DNA of 55,589 nt from a virus. Shown here piece after piece: positions 38,734-46,196 of this stretch; the stretch's first letter is position 1; every line of letters starts with the position of its first letter. Both the position numbers and the translations under genes were made by a program. The stretch lies in the IMG/VR virus record IMGVR_UViG_3300030107_006898, positions 1 through 55,589 of that record; one strand, 5' to 3'. The notes beneath the pieces were generated by a model. That model did no database searches and was not told where the DNA came from. It was given only the letters and a program-made list of their open reading frames with translations.

Positions 38734-39496
38734 ATTCGGAAAATTTGTAGAGGAACAAGCAAGCGGTGCTCTTGATTCTCTTTCTGATACTATTTCAAGT
38801 GTCTTGCCAGATAATATTTTTGATCTCCCGAGCTTTAAAGAGGCAACCAGAGCTTTCAAAAAATCACAAATTGATGAAAGTGAAGGTTATTCAACAGGCG
38901 AGTTCAAATATGATAATTCTGAGTTAGATGCAGAGCAAATTTCAACACACTCTTTGGATGCCGGAGATGATTTGCAACTTATAAACTATGATGAAAGTGG
39001 ATATGGTGGAGCTTTAAAAGATTGGTATGATGGCAAAATCGAGCTGGAAAATTTTGCTGAACATAATAATTTTGGTGGGATGGGGTCTGAATACCTTCCA
39101 CAAACTAATTATCCTTTAGATCCAGTGTCTCATATTATAAGAGACCTTGAATTTAATTATAACATGTCTAAAGATGAAATAATTGATTATTTTGAAAAAA
39201 ATAATGCACTTCCGAAAGATTTTGGCCCGAGAAATGTGGAGTCTTTGTCTGATGAAGAGTTAGACGATATTCTAATGAAGGGAGTTTTTCGTCTTTCTGT
39301 TGATCCCGAAACAGGATCAGTCACCACCAAAATGATGGAACAAACTCCAGAAATTGCTATGATTAAAGAAGCATTTCGTTCTGGTGATCCAAACAACCCA
39401 ATCGTTAAAAATATTCGTGGCGCTCTTGCTGATCTTGCAGATGAAGATGGTCTTGCTGAAGTTACGCCAGATATGATTTATGGGAAACCAAACTAG
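38717..39496 (+). CDS. MAGKGK-tagged protein 1
   Basis: 259 aa. The N-terminal tag MAGKGKFGKFVEEQASGAL is followed by LDSLSD. The tag is shared with five later genes, the body is not. It shares IFDLPSFK (about 33-40) with tagged protein 2 and a DPxxxIIxxLE...SKxE segment later. The remainder is acidic and without a known domain. RBS GGGAAAAGGA. Proposed virion cargo by analogy with the other members. Confidence 0.65.
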   Translation: MAGKGKFGKFVEEQASGALDSLSDTISSVLPDNIFDLPSFKEATRAFKKSQIDESEGYSTGEFKYDNSELDAEQISTHSLDAGDDLQLINYDESGYGGALKDWYDGKIELENFAEHNNFGGMGSEYLPQTNYPLDPVSHIIRDLEFNYNMSKDEIIDYFEKNNALPKDFGPRNVESLSDEELDDILMKGVFRLSVDPETGSVTTKMMEQTPEIAMIKEAFRSGDPNNPIVKNIRGALADLADEDGLAEVTPDMIYGKPN

Positions 39497-39687
39497 TGGC
39501 CAGAGCTAAAATCAAAAAAGTCGCTGCTGCAGAGATTCGCGCTGCCAAGAAGTTCCTTGAGCGCCGTGGTTTGAAAACCAAAGATCTTTCGCCGCGCAAG
39601 TTTGCTCAAGCAGCCAAGGAGCTTGATGAGTCGTTCAATGACACGCTGAATATCCTCGCGCAAGAAATACAAGGTGGCCAAGGCTGA
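39496..39687 (+). CDS. Small helical basic protein, unknown
   Basis: 63 aa from a GTG that overlaps the upstream stop (TAGTG). Basic N-terminal helix (ARAKIKKVAAAEIRAAKKFL), then a SPRKFAQAAKELDESFND helix. The only member of this stretch without the tag apart from the 157-aa and 80-aa proteins. Its stop overlaps the next tagged gene (TGATGG). Confidence 0.6.
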   Translation: MARAKIKKVAAAEIRAAKKFLERRGLKTKDLSPRKFAQAAKELDESFNDTLNILAQEIQGGQG

Positions 39688-40265
39688 TGGCTGGCAAAGG
39701 CAAATTCGGAAAATTTCTTGAGGGCAAAGCACATGGGGCTTTGGGAGAACTGACGGATGTGTTTACATCTAAAGATGTTCCTGTTGATGAAAGTAGAAGA
39801 ACTTTCATAAAGGGAGCAGCAGTTACCCCTATTTTTGCTGGTGGCGCATTGGCTGGAATTAAAGTTGGAGCTAAGCTGGTCGATGACATTTTACCAGTAG
39901 CATCCAAATCAGCTCCAAAGCTACCACAGTCAATATTTGACCTCCCAAGTTTTAAATCTGTTGATGCCGCATTTGAAAAAGTATTTCCTTCCGGAGAAGA
40001 ATCATTCGGATTTGGAACTGATTCTCTTTTAGCAGAAATGTCTGACTTTTCAGAAAAATATTTCTTGTCTTCGATGTCTTCTGGTGATCTTTCTAAACTT
40101 TTGAAAGAGGGTGGAGGAGAAGCAGCTATAGATCCATTAACTCCTATAATAAAAGAGCTTGAAGAAAAAGGTCTTAGCAAGTCTGAAATGGCAGAATATC
40201 TTTTTAGAAATGATGCTTATGATCCTAGCGAAGAAGCTAAAAAAGTTTTAGGACTGGTTGATTAA
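39687..40265 (+). CDS. MAGKGK-tagged protein 2 with Tat-like motif
   Basis: 192 aa. Tag MAGKGKFGKFLEGKAHGALG, then TDVFTSKDVPVDE, then SRRTFIK (Arg37-Arg38) leading into a hydrophobic Ala/Gly segment (about 43-62). This S-R-R-x-F-x-K plus hydrophobic stretch is the twin-arginine signal consensus, though with a long n-region. IFDLPSFK and DPLTPIIKELEEKGLSKSE are shared with tagged protein 1. TAATG coupled to the next member, to which its first 120 bp are very similar. Confidence 0.65.
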   Translation: MAGKGKFGKFLEGKAHGALGELTDVFTSKDVPVDESRRTFIKGAAVTPIFAGGALAGIKVGAKLVDDILPVASKSAPKLPQSIFDLPSFKSVDAAFEKVFPSGEESFGFGTDSLLAEMSDFSEKYFLSSMSSGDLSKLLKEGGGEAAIDPLTPIIKELEEKGLSKSEMAEYLFRNDAYDPSEEAKKVLGLVD

Positions 40266-40879
40266 TGGCTGGCAAAGGCAAATTCGGAAAATTTATTGAA
40301 GGCAAAGCTCGTGGAGCTTTGGAAAATCTTTCTGATGTGTTTACATCTAAAGATGCCCCTGTTGATGAAAGCAGAAGGCAATTCATAAAACAAGCACCTG
40401 TTGCAACAGCAGGAGGGGCAGGTGCCTTAGCTGGTCTCGGAACAGCAACAGCACTAGGAGCTAAAGCTCTTTTTTCACAAGGCAAATTTGATGATATCTT
40501 AGCCAAAATTAAAGATTCGTTTGACCCAGATGCATATGACGATATTTATTCCGCTGGTGAAACTTTGCAGAAAAAATTAGGAATTGATGATAGCGAATTT
40601 GCCAAAATCTCTGAAGAAACTACAGCAATGGATGATGCATTGTATTATCAAGATTTAAATATAGATAATATGAATTCTTCTGAGGTTGCAGAATTGGTCA
40701 GGAATTCTATTGATGATATTTTTGAAAGTTTGATTTGGGATCATAAGAAAGGAAGAGGAGAGAACCCTATGGTTTTGGTAGATGAGTTCAAAATTCCAGC
40801 ATTTAAATTAGAAGTCGAGAAAAATTTTCCTAATCTTGATCAAGATGAAGTAGATGATTTGGCAAAGAGATTGTTCTGA
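40265..40879 (+). CDS. MAGKGK-tagged protein 3 with Tat-like motif
   Basis: 204 aa. Tag MAGKGKFGKFIEGKARGALE, the same TSKD-PVDE linker, SRRQFIK at the same position (Arg37-Arg38) and an Ala/Gly-rich hydrophobic segment (about 46-68). The body (DDILAKIKDSFDPDAYDDIY...) is acidic, helical and unlike tagged protein 2, although the first 120 bp are nearly the same at DNA level. This suggests recent duplication followed by body replacement. Confidence 0.65.
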   Translation: MAGKGKFGKFIEGKARGALENLSDVFTSKDAPVDESRRQFIKQAPVATAGGAGALAGLGTATALGAKALFSQGKFDDILAKIKDSFDPDAYDDIYSAGETLQKKLGIDDSEFAKISEETTAMDDALYYQDLNIDNMNSSEVAELVRNSIDDIFESLIWDHKKGRGENPMVLVDEFKIPAFKLEVEKNFPNLDQDEVDDLAKRLF

Positions 40880-41352
40880 TGGACGCAAAAAGATTTCTTA
40901 GCAATTTGTCCGAAAAAGCCTCTGAAGGAATGCCACCTTTAGAAATTGATCTTGGTGCTCTAGGGAAGTTGACTCCAAAAATTGACATCTCTGGTGGGTA
41001 TTCTTCAAAAGATATCCCAGTTGAGCTTCCGGGTGGTTTGGTCAAAATAGGCGACACTCTTTTCAGAGCAGGTGGCAAGGTTGGTTTTGATTTGGAAACA
41101 CCTTCTGGCTATCAAGTTGGTGGCGGTGTTCAAGGTGGGTATGCCAGAGGACAAATAGAGTTCCCGAAAGAGCTTCAAGAATTTGGAACTCCTGAATCCC
41201 AATCATATGGAACTCGCGGTGTGGATGTTCAGTCTTATAATGCATATTTGAATACACCATCCGGTTTAGGCTTTTACGGAAACTACTCCCCAGAGACAGA
41301 ATTTTCTGATCCAAGATATAGTGCTGGCATTCGTTACAAGGCTAAATTCTGA
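40879..41352 (+). CDS. Beta-barrel-like protein in the tagged cassette
   Basis: 157 aa. A short helical N-terminus (DAKRFLSNLSEKASEG) is loosely similar to the tag. After it, a series of alternating strands rich in G/Y (GKVGFDLETPSGYQVGGGVQ; YNAYLNTPSGLGFYGNYSPE) ends YSAGIRYKAKF with a C-terminal Phe. The alternating pattern with terminal aromatic residue recalls outer-membrane beta-barrel ends; it has no signal peptide. Could insert in the outer membrane after ejection. Confidence 0.55.
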   Translation: MDAKRFLSNLSEKASEGMPPLEIDLGALGKLTPKIDISGGYSSKDIPVELPGGLVKIGDTLFRAGGKVGFDLETPSGYQVGGGVQGGYARGQIEFPKELQEFGTPESQSYGTRGVDVQSYNAYLNTPSGLGFYGNYSPETEFSDPRYSAGIRYKAKF

Positions 41353-41783
41353 TGGCAGGAAAAGGCAAAATAGGAAAATTTCTTGAGGGCCAAGCTCGTG
41401 GAGCTTTGGGAGAACTGACGGATGTTTTAAGTTTCTCTGATGCAAAACAAAAAAGAGATTTCAGTGCATTGCCGGAAGATGTCAAGTATCAATCTGCACA
41501 CTCTCTCCAACAACCTTTAATTACTAAAGATCGAAACATACATGAACTTGCTTCGGAGATTGCATCAAGAGGTGTAGGTAGGTCTGAGAGTGGAGTTGCA
41601 ATTAACACACCATCTGAGAAAGAACTTATGGGATTGATATTGGAACAAATGGAATCTATGTCTGCTTTGGGAAAAAGTATTCGTGAAAAAGGACACGACC
41701 ACCCAGAAACTAAAGCAATCATAAATCGAACTAATGAGCTATATAAGATAATAAATGATTTCGGCGATACATTGGGCGAGTAA
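41352..41783 (+). CDS. MAGKGK-tagged protein 4
   Basis: 143 aa. Tag MAGKGKIGKFLEGQARGALG followed by ELTDVL, DNA-identical in part to tagged protein 2. Body about 110 aa, helical, no known domain (SEKELMGLILEQMESMSALGKSI...INRTNELYKIINDFGDTL). Overlaps with neighbours on both sides. Confidence 0.6.
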   Translation: MAGKGKIGKFLEGQARGALGELTDVLSFSDAKQKRDFSALPEDVKYQSAHSLQQPLITKDRNIHELASEIASRGVGRSESGVAINTPSEKELMGLILEQMESMSALGKSIREKGHDHPETKAIINRTNELYKIINDFGDTLGE

Positions 41784-42505
41784 TGGCTGGCAAAGGTAAA
41801 ATTGGGCGCAGCATTGAAAAGGCAATAGCGGATCTCCCGGACGCTGCTCGTAGATGGCTCAATTCTTTAAGTGACGAAAAAATTTCCGCATCCTCTGGTG
41901 AAGTTAAGCCTTCTGAATGGCCGGAGTTTGTTGACAAGCTCAAAAATGTTTACACTGAAGCGCCATTTGCGTTTTCTCAATACGAGCCAAATGTTTTGAA
42001 AGAGGCGATTGCCGAATCCGCAGATGGCCTTTCTGACATTGCTCTGATAAGCCCTAAAGATTTCCGTATGCTTGCTGCAAGAAATCTTGAACAGTGGATG
42101 GAGGGTGGTAAATATTATTCACCAGATGATCCTATCACTCAAGACATTTTCAGCAAAATAAATAAATATGCTGATATGTATGAAGATGGAATTCAATTTG
42201 ATGATATTCCTCGTCTTGAAGTTGACCAGCCATTTGAAGGTGTTGCTCAAGTTGTTGGTCATGAAGGTCGGCACAGAATCCGTGGTCAAGAGAAACTTGG
42301 GACAGAAACAGCTTTAATAAAAATTTTAAGACAAAGAGATTATGATCTTAAAGGCTCCGATGATGTTTTGCACACAGAAATGAGTCACCACCAGCCAGCC
42401 TCTGAAGGTGGTGGTCAATCTTATAAGCCTTCAGCTGAGGTTTTGAAGTTTTTAAGCCTTGGTGCTGGTGTTGGTGCGCTTGGAAATTTGGTTGAAGATA
42501 GATGA
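41783..42505 (+). CDS. MAGKGK-tagged protein 5 with HEGRH motif
   Basis: 240 aa. The tag is shorter (MAGKGKIGRSIEKAI). Residues about 85-190 contain DIPRLEVDQ then GVAQVVGHEGRHRIRGQEKLG; His160-Glu161-x-x-His164 fits HExxH, and the 'HEGRHR...G' block recurs in phage polyvalent proteins. The C-terminus is Gly/Leu-rich and hydrophobic (FLSLGAGVGALGNLV), similar in style to tagged protein 6. May be a metal-dependent enzyme or a substrate-binding domain. Confidence 0.6.
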   Translation: MAGKGKIGRSIEKAIADLPDAARRWLNSLSDEKISASSGEVKPSEWPEFVDKLKNVYTEAPFAFSQYEPNVLKEAIAESADGLSDIALISPKDFRMLAARNLEQWMEGGKYYSPDDPITQDIFSKINKYADMYEDGIQFDDIPRLEVDQPFEGVAQVVGHEGRHRIRGQEKLGTETALIKILRQRDYDLKGSDDVLHTEMSHHQPASEGGGQSYKPSAEVLKFLSLGAGVGALGNLVEDR

Positions 42506-42744
42506 TTGTTGGATGGATAATTTTAATTCTTATGGTTTCCCCTGGTGGAAATAAACATGATGCTGTTGAGGTCTCCCACAGAATGGGTAAGCCGCTTGTT
42601 TTTAAAACAAAAGAAGATTGCGAAAATCATGTTATGAACAATTCATTTTATTTGACAGCTTTTGCTCTTAGCCAATTTGATTCTAGAATTTCTGTTGATA
42701 AAATTGCTTGCATAAAAAAAGTTCTTAAAGGAAGCACTCTTTAA
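42502..42744 (+). CDS. Small exported protein with Cys pair
   Basis: 80 aa, ATGA overlap upstream and TAATG overlap downstream. N-terminal hydrophobic signal (MIVGWIILILMVSPGG) and two cysteines (about 40 and 70) that could form a disulfide in the periplasm. It resembles small signal-bearing proteins of aquatic phages; no function known. Confidence 0.6.
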   Translation: MIVGWIILILMVSPGGNKHDAVEVSHRMGKPLVFKTKEDCENHVMNNSFYLTAFALSQFDSRISVDKIACIKKVLKGSTL

Positions 42745-43445
42745 TGGCTGGCAAAGGAAAAATTGGAGAATTTGCAGAGCAGCACGCCCGTGGTGCACTA
42801 GATGCCTTGACAGATGCTTACAAAAGGACATTTGACCCCGAGACATATTATCATGCAACTGGTGTTCCTGACATAAAAAAGTTTGACCCTTTTGCTGAGT
42901 CTCCTCATGGTGCTTTTGATGAAGCTGGCGCAACTTTTTTCACTCCCGATAAAAAACTTGCTGAACATTATCTTTATGGTAGCAAGGGTGCTGAATATTT
43001 GCACGGGCCAGTTGATAAAAGCTCAACTGAAGCGAAAGAGATTGCTGATGAATATGGCCGTGTTCCTACAGTTTATGAAGTTAAGATAAAAACAGACAAA
43101 CTTTTTGATCCAAATGATGAATCTCATATTCAAAAAGTTTATGAAGAGAATAAAACAAATTTCGACAATATTGATAATTTTAAAAATTATGTTGATGAAG
43201 CGATGGAAGGTGCCAGTTATGCAGATCCGGATCATGATTTTTATGAAATGTTAAAAGGAATTGGCTTTAGAGGTTTTAGAAATAATCCAAATGAAGTTGG
43301 TCTTTTCTACCCAGACAAAGGTGATGTGCGCTCTGTCTTCGCCAAGTTTGACCCCGCAAAGTCGGAGTCAGGGGAAATTCTAGCTTCAGTGCCAGCAGCT
43401 GCTTTTGTGGCTGGAGGGGCTTTAAGTGGATTAGTTGATGAATAG
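42744..43445 (+). CDS. MAGKGK-tagged protein 6, ADP-ribosyltransferase-like
   Basis: 233 aa. Tag MAGKGKIGEFAEQHARGALD, then an ART-type core: YYHATG (35-40, His37), GATFFTPDKKLAEHY (62-76), a VYEVKIKTDKLFD strand, then GIGFRGF and VRSVFAKFDPAKSESG near the end. This order (YHGT, FFT..A..Y, 'R..a.FDP...') is that of ADP-ribosyltransferase domains found in phage polyvalent proteins. A hydrophobic Ala/Gly tail (PAAAFVAGGALSGLV) ends the protein. Predicted to transfer ADP-ribose from NAD to a host target if delivered with the virion; the catalytic Glu is not assigned with certainty. Confidence 0.65.
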   Translation: MAGKGKIGEFAEQHARGALDALTDAYKRTFDPETYYHATGVPDIKKFDPFAESPHGAFDEAGATFFTPDKKLAEHYLYGSKGAEYLHGPVDKSSTEAKEIADEYGRVPTVYEVKIKTDKLFDPNDESHIQKVYEENKTNFDNIDNFKNYVDEAMEGASYADPDHDFYEMLKGIGFRGFRNNPNEVGLFYPDKGDVRSVFAKFDPAKSESGEILASVPAAAFVAGGALSGLVDE

Positions 43446-43493
43446 AGCGAGCTTCGGTAAACTTTTGAAGCCAACAAACAAGAGGAGTAAATC

Positions 43494-43613
43494 ATGGCTA
43501 AAAAACCAGAGAAAAAAGCTGAAACAAAAAAAGAAACCAAACCGTCGGTTGAAGAGAGGCTCGAAAAAATAGAAGAGTTCTTGATTCACCGCTCCGGGTA
43601 TTCTCGTGATTGA
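43494..43613 (+). CDS. Small coiled-coil peptide (39 aa)
   Basis: 39 aa with AGAGGAG at good spacing. Lys/Glu-rich N-terminus then VEERLEKIEEFLIHRSGYSRD. Short helical peptide before the head genes. Function unknown; preferred over a 44-codon frame in another phase. Confidence 0.55.
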   Translation: MAKKPEKKAETKKETKPSVEERLEKIEEFLIHRSGYSRD

Positions 43614-43761
43614 TCCGGAGGTCGAATCTAAAGATGTCATTGTCAATGTGACTGGCGTCTCAATTTCAACACAAACCGGAATAGGAGAACATGACAATCA
43701 AAGAGATCCTTCAAAGGATCAGAACAGAACTCCAGTTGAGGAAAGTTCAACTGGCGACTGA
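43606..43761 (+). CDS. Possible 51-aa protein (GTG start)
   Basis: GTG-start frame overlapping both neighbours. ESKDVIVNVTGVSISTQTGI reads like a beta-type phage peptide, and the remainder is polar. The ribosome site is weak. Could be a genuine overlapping small gene or a shadow frame. Confidence 0.4.
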   Translation: MIDPEVESKDVIVNVTGVSISTQTGIGEHDNQRDPSKDQNRTPVEESSTGD

Positions 43762-43888
43762 TATGATTGAAGGTCAGGTGTCTGACTTCAACCATTATCA
43801 GAAAATCGTTGGCGTGGCTGAAGGCTTGATGCAAGCAGATGCTATTGTCGATGGAATCATTAAACAAATAGAGAAAGAGGATGAATAA
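43691..43888 (+). CDS. Small conserved phage protein
   Basis: 65 aa with AGGAG upstream. Helical; core VSDFNHYQKIVGVAEGLMQADAIVDGIIKQIE is a pattern I recall from other phages just before head genes. Function unknown. Confidence 0.65.
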   Translation: MTIKEILQRIRTELQLRKVQLATDMIEGQVSDFNHYQKIVGVAEGLMQADAIVDGIIKQIEKEDE

Positions 43889-43890
43889 TC

Positions 43891-44238
43891 ATGGCCCATC
43901 CCCATGCACCACAGCCATTAGGCTGGAAAGTTCTGGTAAAACCATTCGAAGCACCAGACAAAACTGATGGAGGAATCTACCTTCCTTCTCAAGCCAAAGA
44001 CGCAGAAGAATACCTCACAGCACATGGCCACATTATTTCTATGGGCGAGCTTGCTTATAGAGAAAGAGAGAGTGGCCACAAGTGGAAAGGTCATTGGCCA
44101 AGCATCAATGATCATGTCACTTATGGCAAATACGCTGGTCAAAAAATTGTGGTTGATGGCGAAAAATTTCTGATTCTTAATGATGATGAAATAACATCAA
44201 TCCTTCCTGATGATTGTGAGGTAAATAATCATGTCTGA
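43891..44238 (+). CDS. GroES-like co-chaperonin
   Basis: 115 aa. N-terminal GWKVLVKPFEAPDKTDGGIYLP matches the GroES start. After an insert comes NDHVTYGKYAGQKIVVDGEKFLILNDDEITSIL, matching the GroES strand 'V.fgkyaG.evk.dg.e.lil.e.dil'. Acts as lid for host GroEL to fold large phage proteins, as T4 gp31 does for the capsid protein. Location directly before scaffold and capsid genes supports that. Confidence 0.88.
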   Translation: MAHPHAPQPLGWKVLVKPFEAPDKTDGGIYLPSQAKDAEEYLTAHGHIISMGELAYRERESGHKWKGHWPSINDHVTYGKYAGQKIVVDGEKFLILNDDEITSILPDDCEVNNHV

Positions 44239-45130
44239 AGAAGAGATTAAAAAAATTGAAGAGGAAATTGCAAACGCGCCTCTAGAAATAGAGCTTGTTG
44301 ATGATGAATCAAAAGAGCAAGAGGACCAAGAGCCAGAGCCTCAAGAAGCTAAAAAAGAGCAGGATGATCAAGAATTCAGCAAAAGAGTTCAAAAAAGAAT
44401 CAGCACGCTCGTTCAACAGCGTAAGCAAGCTGAGGCCGAAGCTGAACAATCACGCTCGGAACTTTCTTCTCTGAGATCAAGGCTAGAGCGTCTTGAGCAA
44501 GGATCAAATCAACAGGCGCAAACTGCTTTTCAAGAACGCTACAATCAGGCCCGAAATCTGTTGCAGACAGCAATAGAAGAAGGTGACACAAATGCTCAAG
44601 TAAGTTATCAAGAGCAACTCGCCGATATGCGTGCTGCAATGCGCGTTCAAGAAATGCAGCGTCAACAACAAGTTCAAAGGCAGATCTCCCCGACAGTTGG
44701 TAGAGCTGCTCAGGTTCAATCTGATCCTACGCCGCAAAAAGCAATTGACTGGTGGCAAAGGAACAATTGGTTTAATTCTGATGGTTTTGAGAGGGAAACT
44801 GCAGCAGCTAGAGCTGTTGATGTTCAGCTCGAAATAGAAGGTTATGACAAAAACTCTTCGGAGTACTACGAAACTCTCGATGGTCGTTTAAGAAAAATGT
44901 TTCCAGAACTGATTGGAGAGAGTAATGTAAGAGAGAAGTCTGCACCTAGGACAAAAAGCAGATCGCCAGTTGCACCAACTGCAGGTGGTCCTAGTCGCAG
45001 AGGAGGTCGCGTTAAGATGACGAAAGATCAACTTTCCATGGCTCGTGAGCTCGGAATAACCGACGAAAAAGGTTTGAAGGCTTATGAATCTGAGTTGAAC
45101 GCATTGCAACAGGAGAATAAGAATGGTTGA
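44231..45130 (+). CDS. Capsid scaffolding protein
   Basis: 299 aa. Acidic N-terminus (residues 1-60), long Gln/Glu/Arg coiled coil (about 60-150), a central WWQRNNWFNSDGFERETAAA segment, and a C-terminal basic region (SPVAPTAGGPSRRGGRVKMT) of the kind scaffolds use to bind capsid protein. Overlaps the GroES-like gene by 8 bp and precedes the capsid genes. Confidence 0.8.
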   Translation: MSEEEIKKIEEEIANAPLEIELVDDESKEQEDQEPEPQEAKKEQDDQEFSKRVQKRISTLVQQRKQAEAEAEQSRSELSSLRSRLERLEQGSNQQAQTAFQERYNQARNLLQTAIEEGDTNAQVSYQEQLADMRAAMRVQEMQRQQQVQRQISPTVGRAAQVQSDPTPQKAIDWWQRNNWFNSDGFERETAAARAVDVQLEIEGYDKNSSEYYETLDGRLRKMFPELIGESNVREKSAPRTKSRSPVAPTAGGPSRRGGRVKMTKDQLSMARELGITDEKGLKAYESELNALQQENKNG

Positions 45131-45605
45131 AAAGCGTAATGTTCGTGCATCTGAATCACGCCCAAACACTCGCGGGAAAGAAGCTCGCGCTAAAACACCT
45201 TGGAAACCCGCCTCTTTGCTTGATGCCCCTCCGGCTCGATCAGGAATGGTGCAAAGATGGGTAGCCACCTCGATTCTGGGGAAAGATACGCCCGACAATG
45301 TCTATAAACGACAGCGTGAAGGGTGGAACCCGCGACCAGCGGATACTGTGGGTGATTTTCCAATACCGACAATCAACCATGGTCAGTGGTCAGGATGCAT
45401 CGGCATCGAAGGTATGATTCTTTGCGAAATGCCTGAAGATACTCATTATGAAATGAAAGAGTATTATTCTGGCAAATCCGAAGAGTTGAATGAATCCGTC
45501 GCTACCGATCTCCGGAATGCTGAGAGGGCAGGAGGGATCCCGATCCATCAGGATCGTAGTTCTAGCGTTACCCGTGGCAGCGGTGTTGCTGTCATGGAGG
45601 ATTAA
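45123..45605 (+). CDS. Conserved head-module protein, unknown
   Basis: 160 aa. Basic N-terminus, then WKPASLLDAPPARSGMVQRWV and an R-x-x-REGW-x-P-R segment, found in other podo- and siphophages between scaffold and capsid genes. The C-terminus is polar and probably flexible. Probably an assembly factor or minor capsid component. Confidence 0.7.
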   Translation: MVEKRNVRASESRPNTRGKEARAKTPWKPASLLDAPPARSGMVQRWVATSILGKDTPDNVYKRQREGWNPRPADTVGDFPIPTINHGQWSGCIGIEGMILCEMPEDTHYEMKEYYSGKSEELNESVATDLRNAERAGGIPIHQDRSSSVTRGSGVAVMED

Positions 45606-45628
45606 ACTTCAAACCTAAGAGGTAGAAA

Positions 45629-46183
45629 ATGGCAAATGTAGACGCAGCCTTTGGCTTCGTTCCTGTGCGTCATCTCTCTGGCTCCGGATCTTGTAGGACC
45701 AACAAGTACACCATTGCGAGTGGCTTGGCTGAAAACATCTTTAATGGTGACTTGTGCATCATTGATGCGAACGGCCAAATCACGCCTCACACTGCTACTG
45801 AGGTGAACAACATTGGTGTGTTTGCTGGAGTTTCCTACACAGACTCCACGGGAGCTTATATCTATAAAGAGTTTTGGGCTTCAGGGACGACTGGTTCGGA
45901 CATAGTAGCTTACATCTATGACGATCCATTCATCATTTATAAAGTTCAGTCTGCGGGAACTCCCGCCCAGACGAACATCGGCAACTGTGCTGATGTTGTT
46001 GCTGGTGCAGGTTCCACAACGACTGGCCAATCTGGCTTCGAAATTTCTGGCACGATGGCCGCTGGTACGGCAACGTGTAAAATCATGGCTTTGTATGAGT
46101 CCCCAGAAAATTCTTTAGGAGCCAATGCTGTCATGGAAGTTCTCATCAATGAGCACCTCTATAAAGACAGCGCAGGCATTTAG
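45629..46183 (+). CDS. Capsid decoration / head structural protein
   Basis: 184 aa with AGAGG upstream. Opens ANVDAAFGFVPVRHLSG, a typical start of a family of phage head proteins ('mana.apfGlrPvrh..G'). The remainder is beta-rich (GDLCIIDANGQITPHT; GVSYTDSTG). Encoded directly before the major capsid gene. Likely binds the capsid surface. Confidence 0.65.
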   Translation: MANVDAAFGFVPVRHLSGSGSCRTNKYTIASGLAENIFNGDLCIIDANGQITPHTATEVNNIGVFAGVSYTDSTGAYIYKEFWASGTTGSDIVAYIYDDPFIIYKVQSAGTPAQTNIGNCADVVAGAGSTTTGQSGFEISGTMAAGTATCKIMALYESPENSLGANAVMEVLINEHLYKDSAGI

Positions 46184-46196
46184 GAGGGTTTAGACA

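Noticed and set aside
43438-43572. 44-codon basic frame overlapping the end of the ART-like gene
   Set aside because: The 39-codon frame at 43494 has a better ribosome site and a normal helical pattern; the other looks like an A-rich shadow frame.
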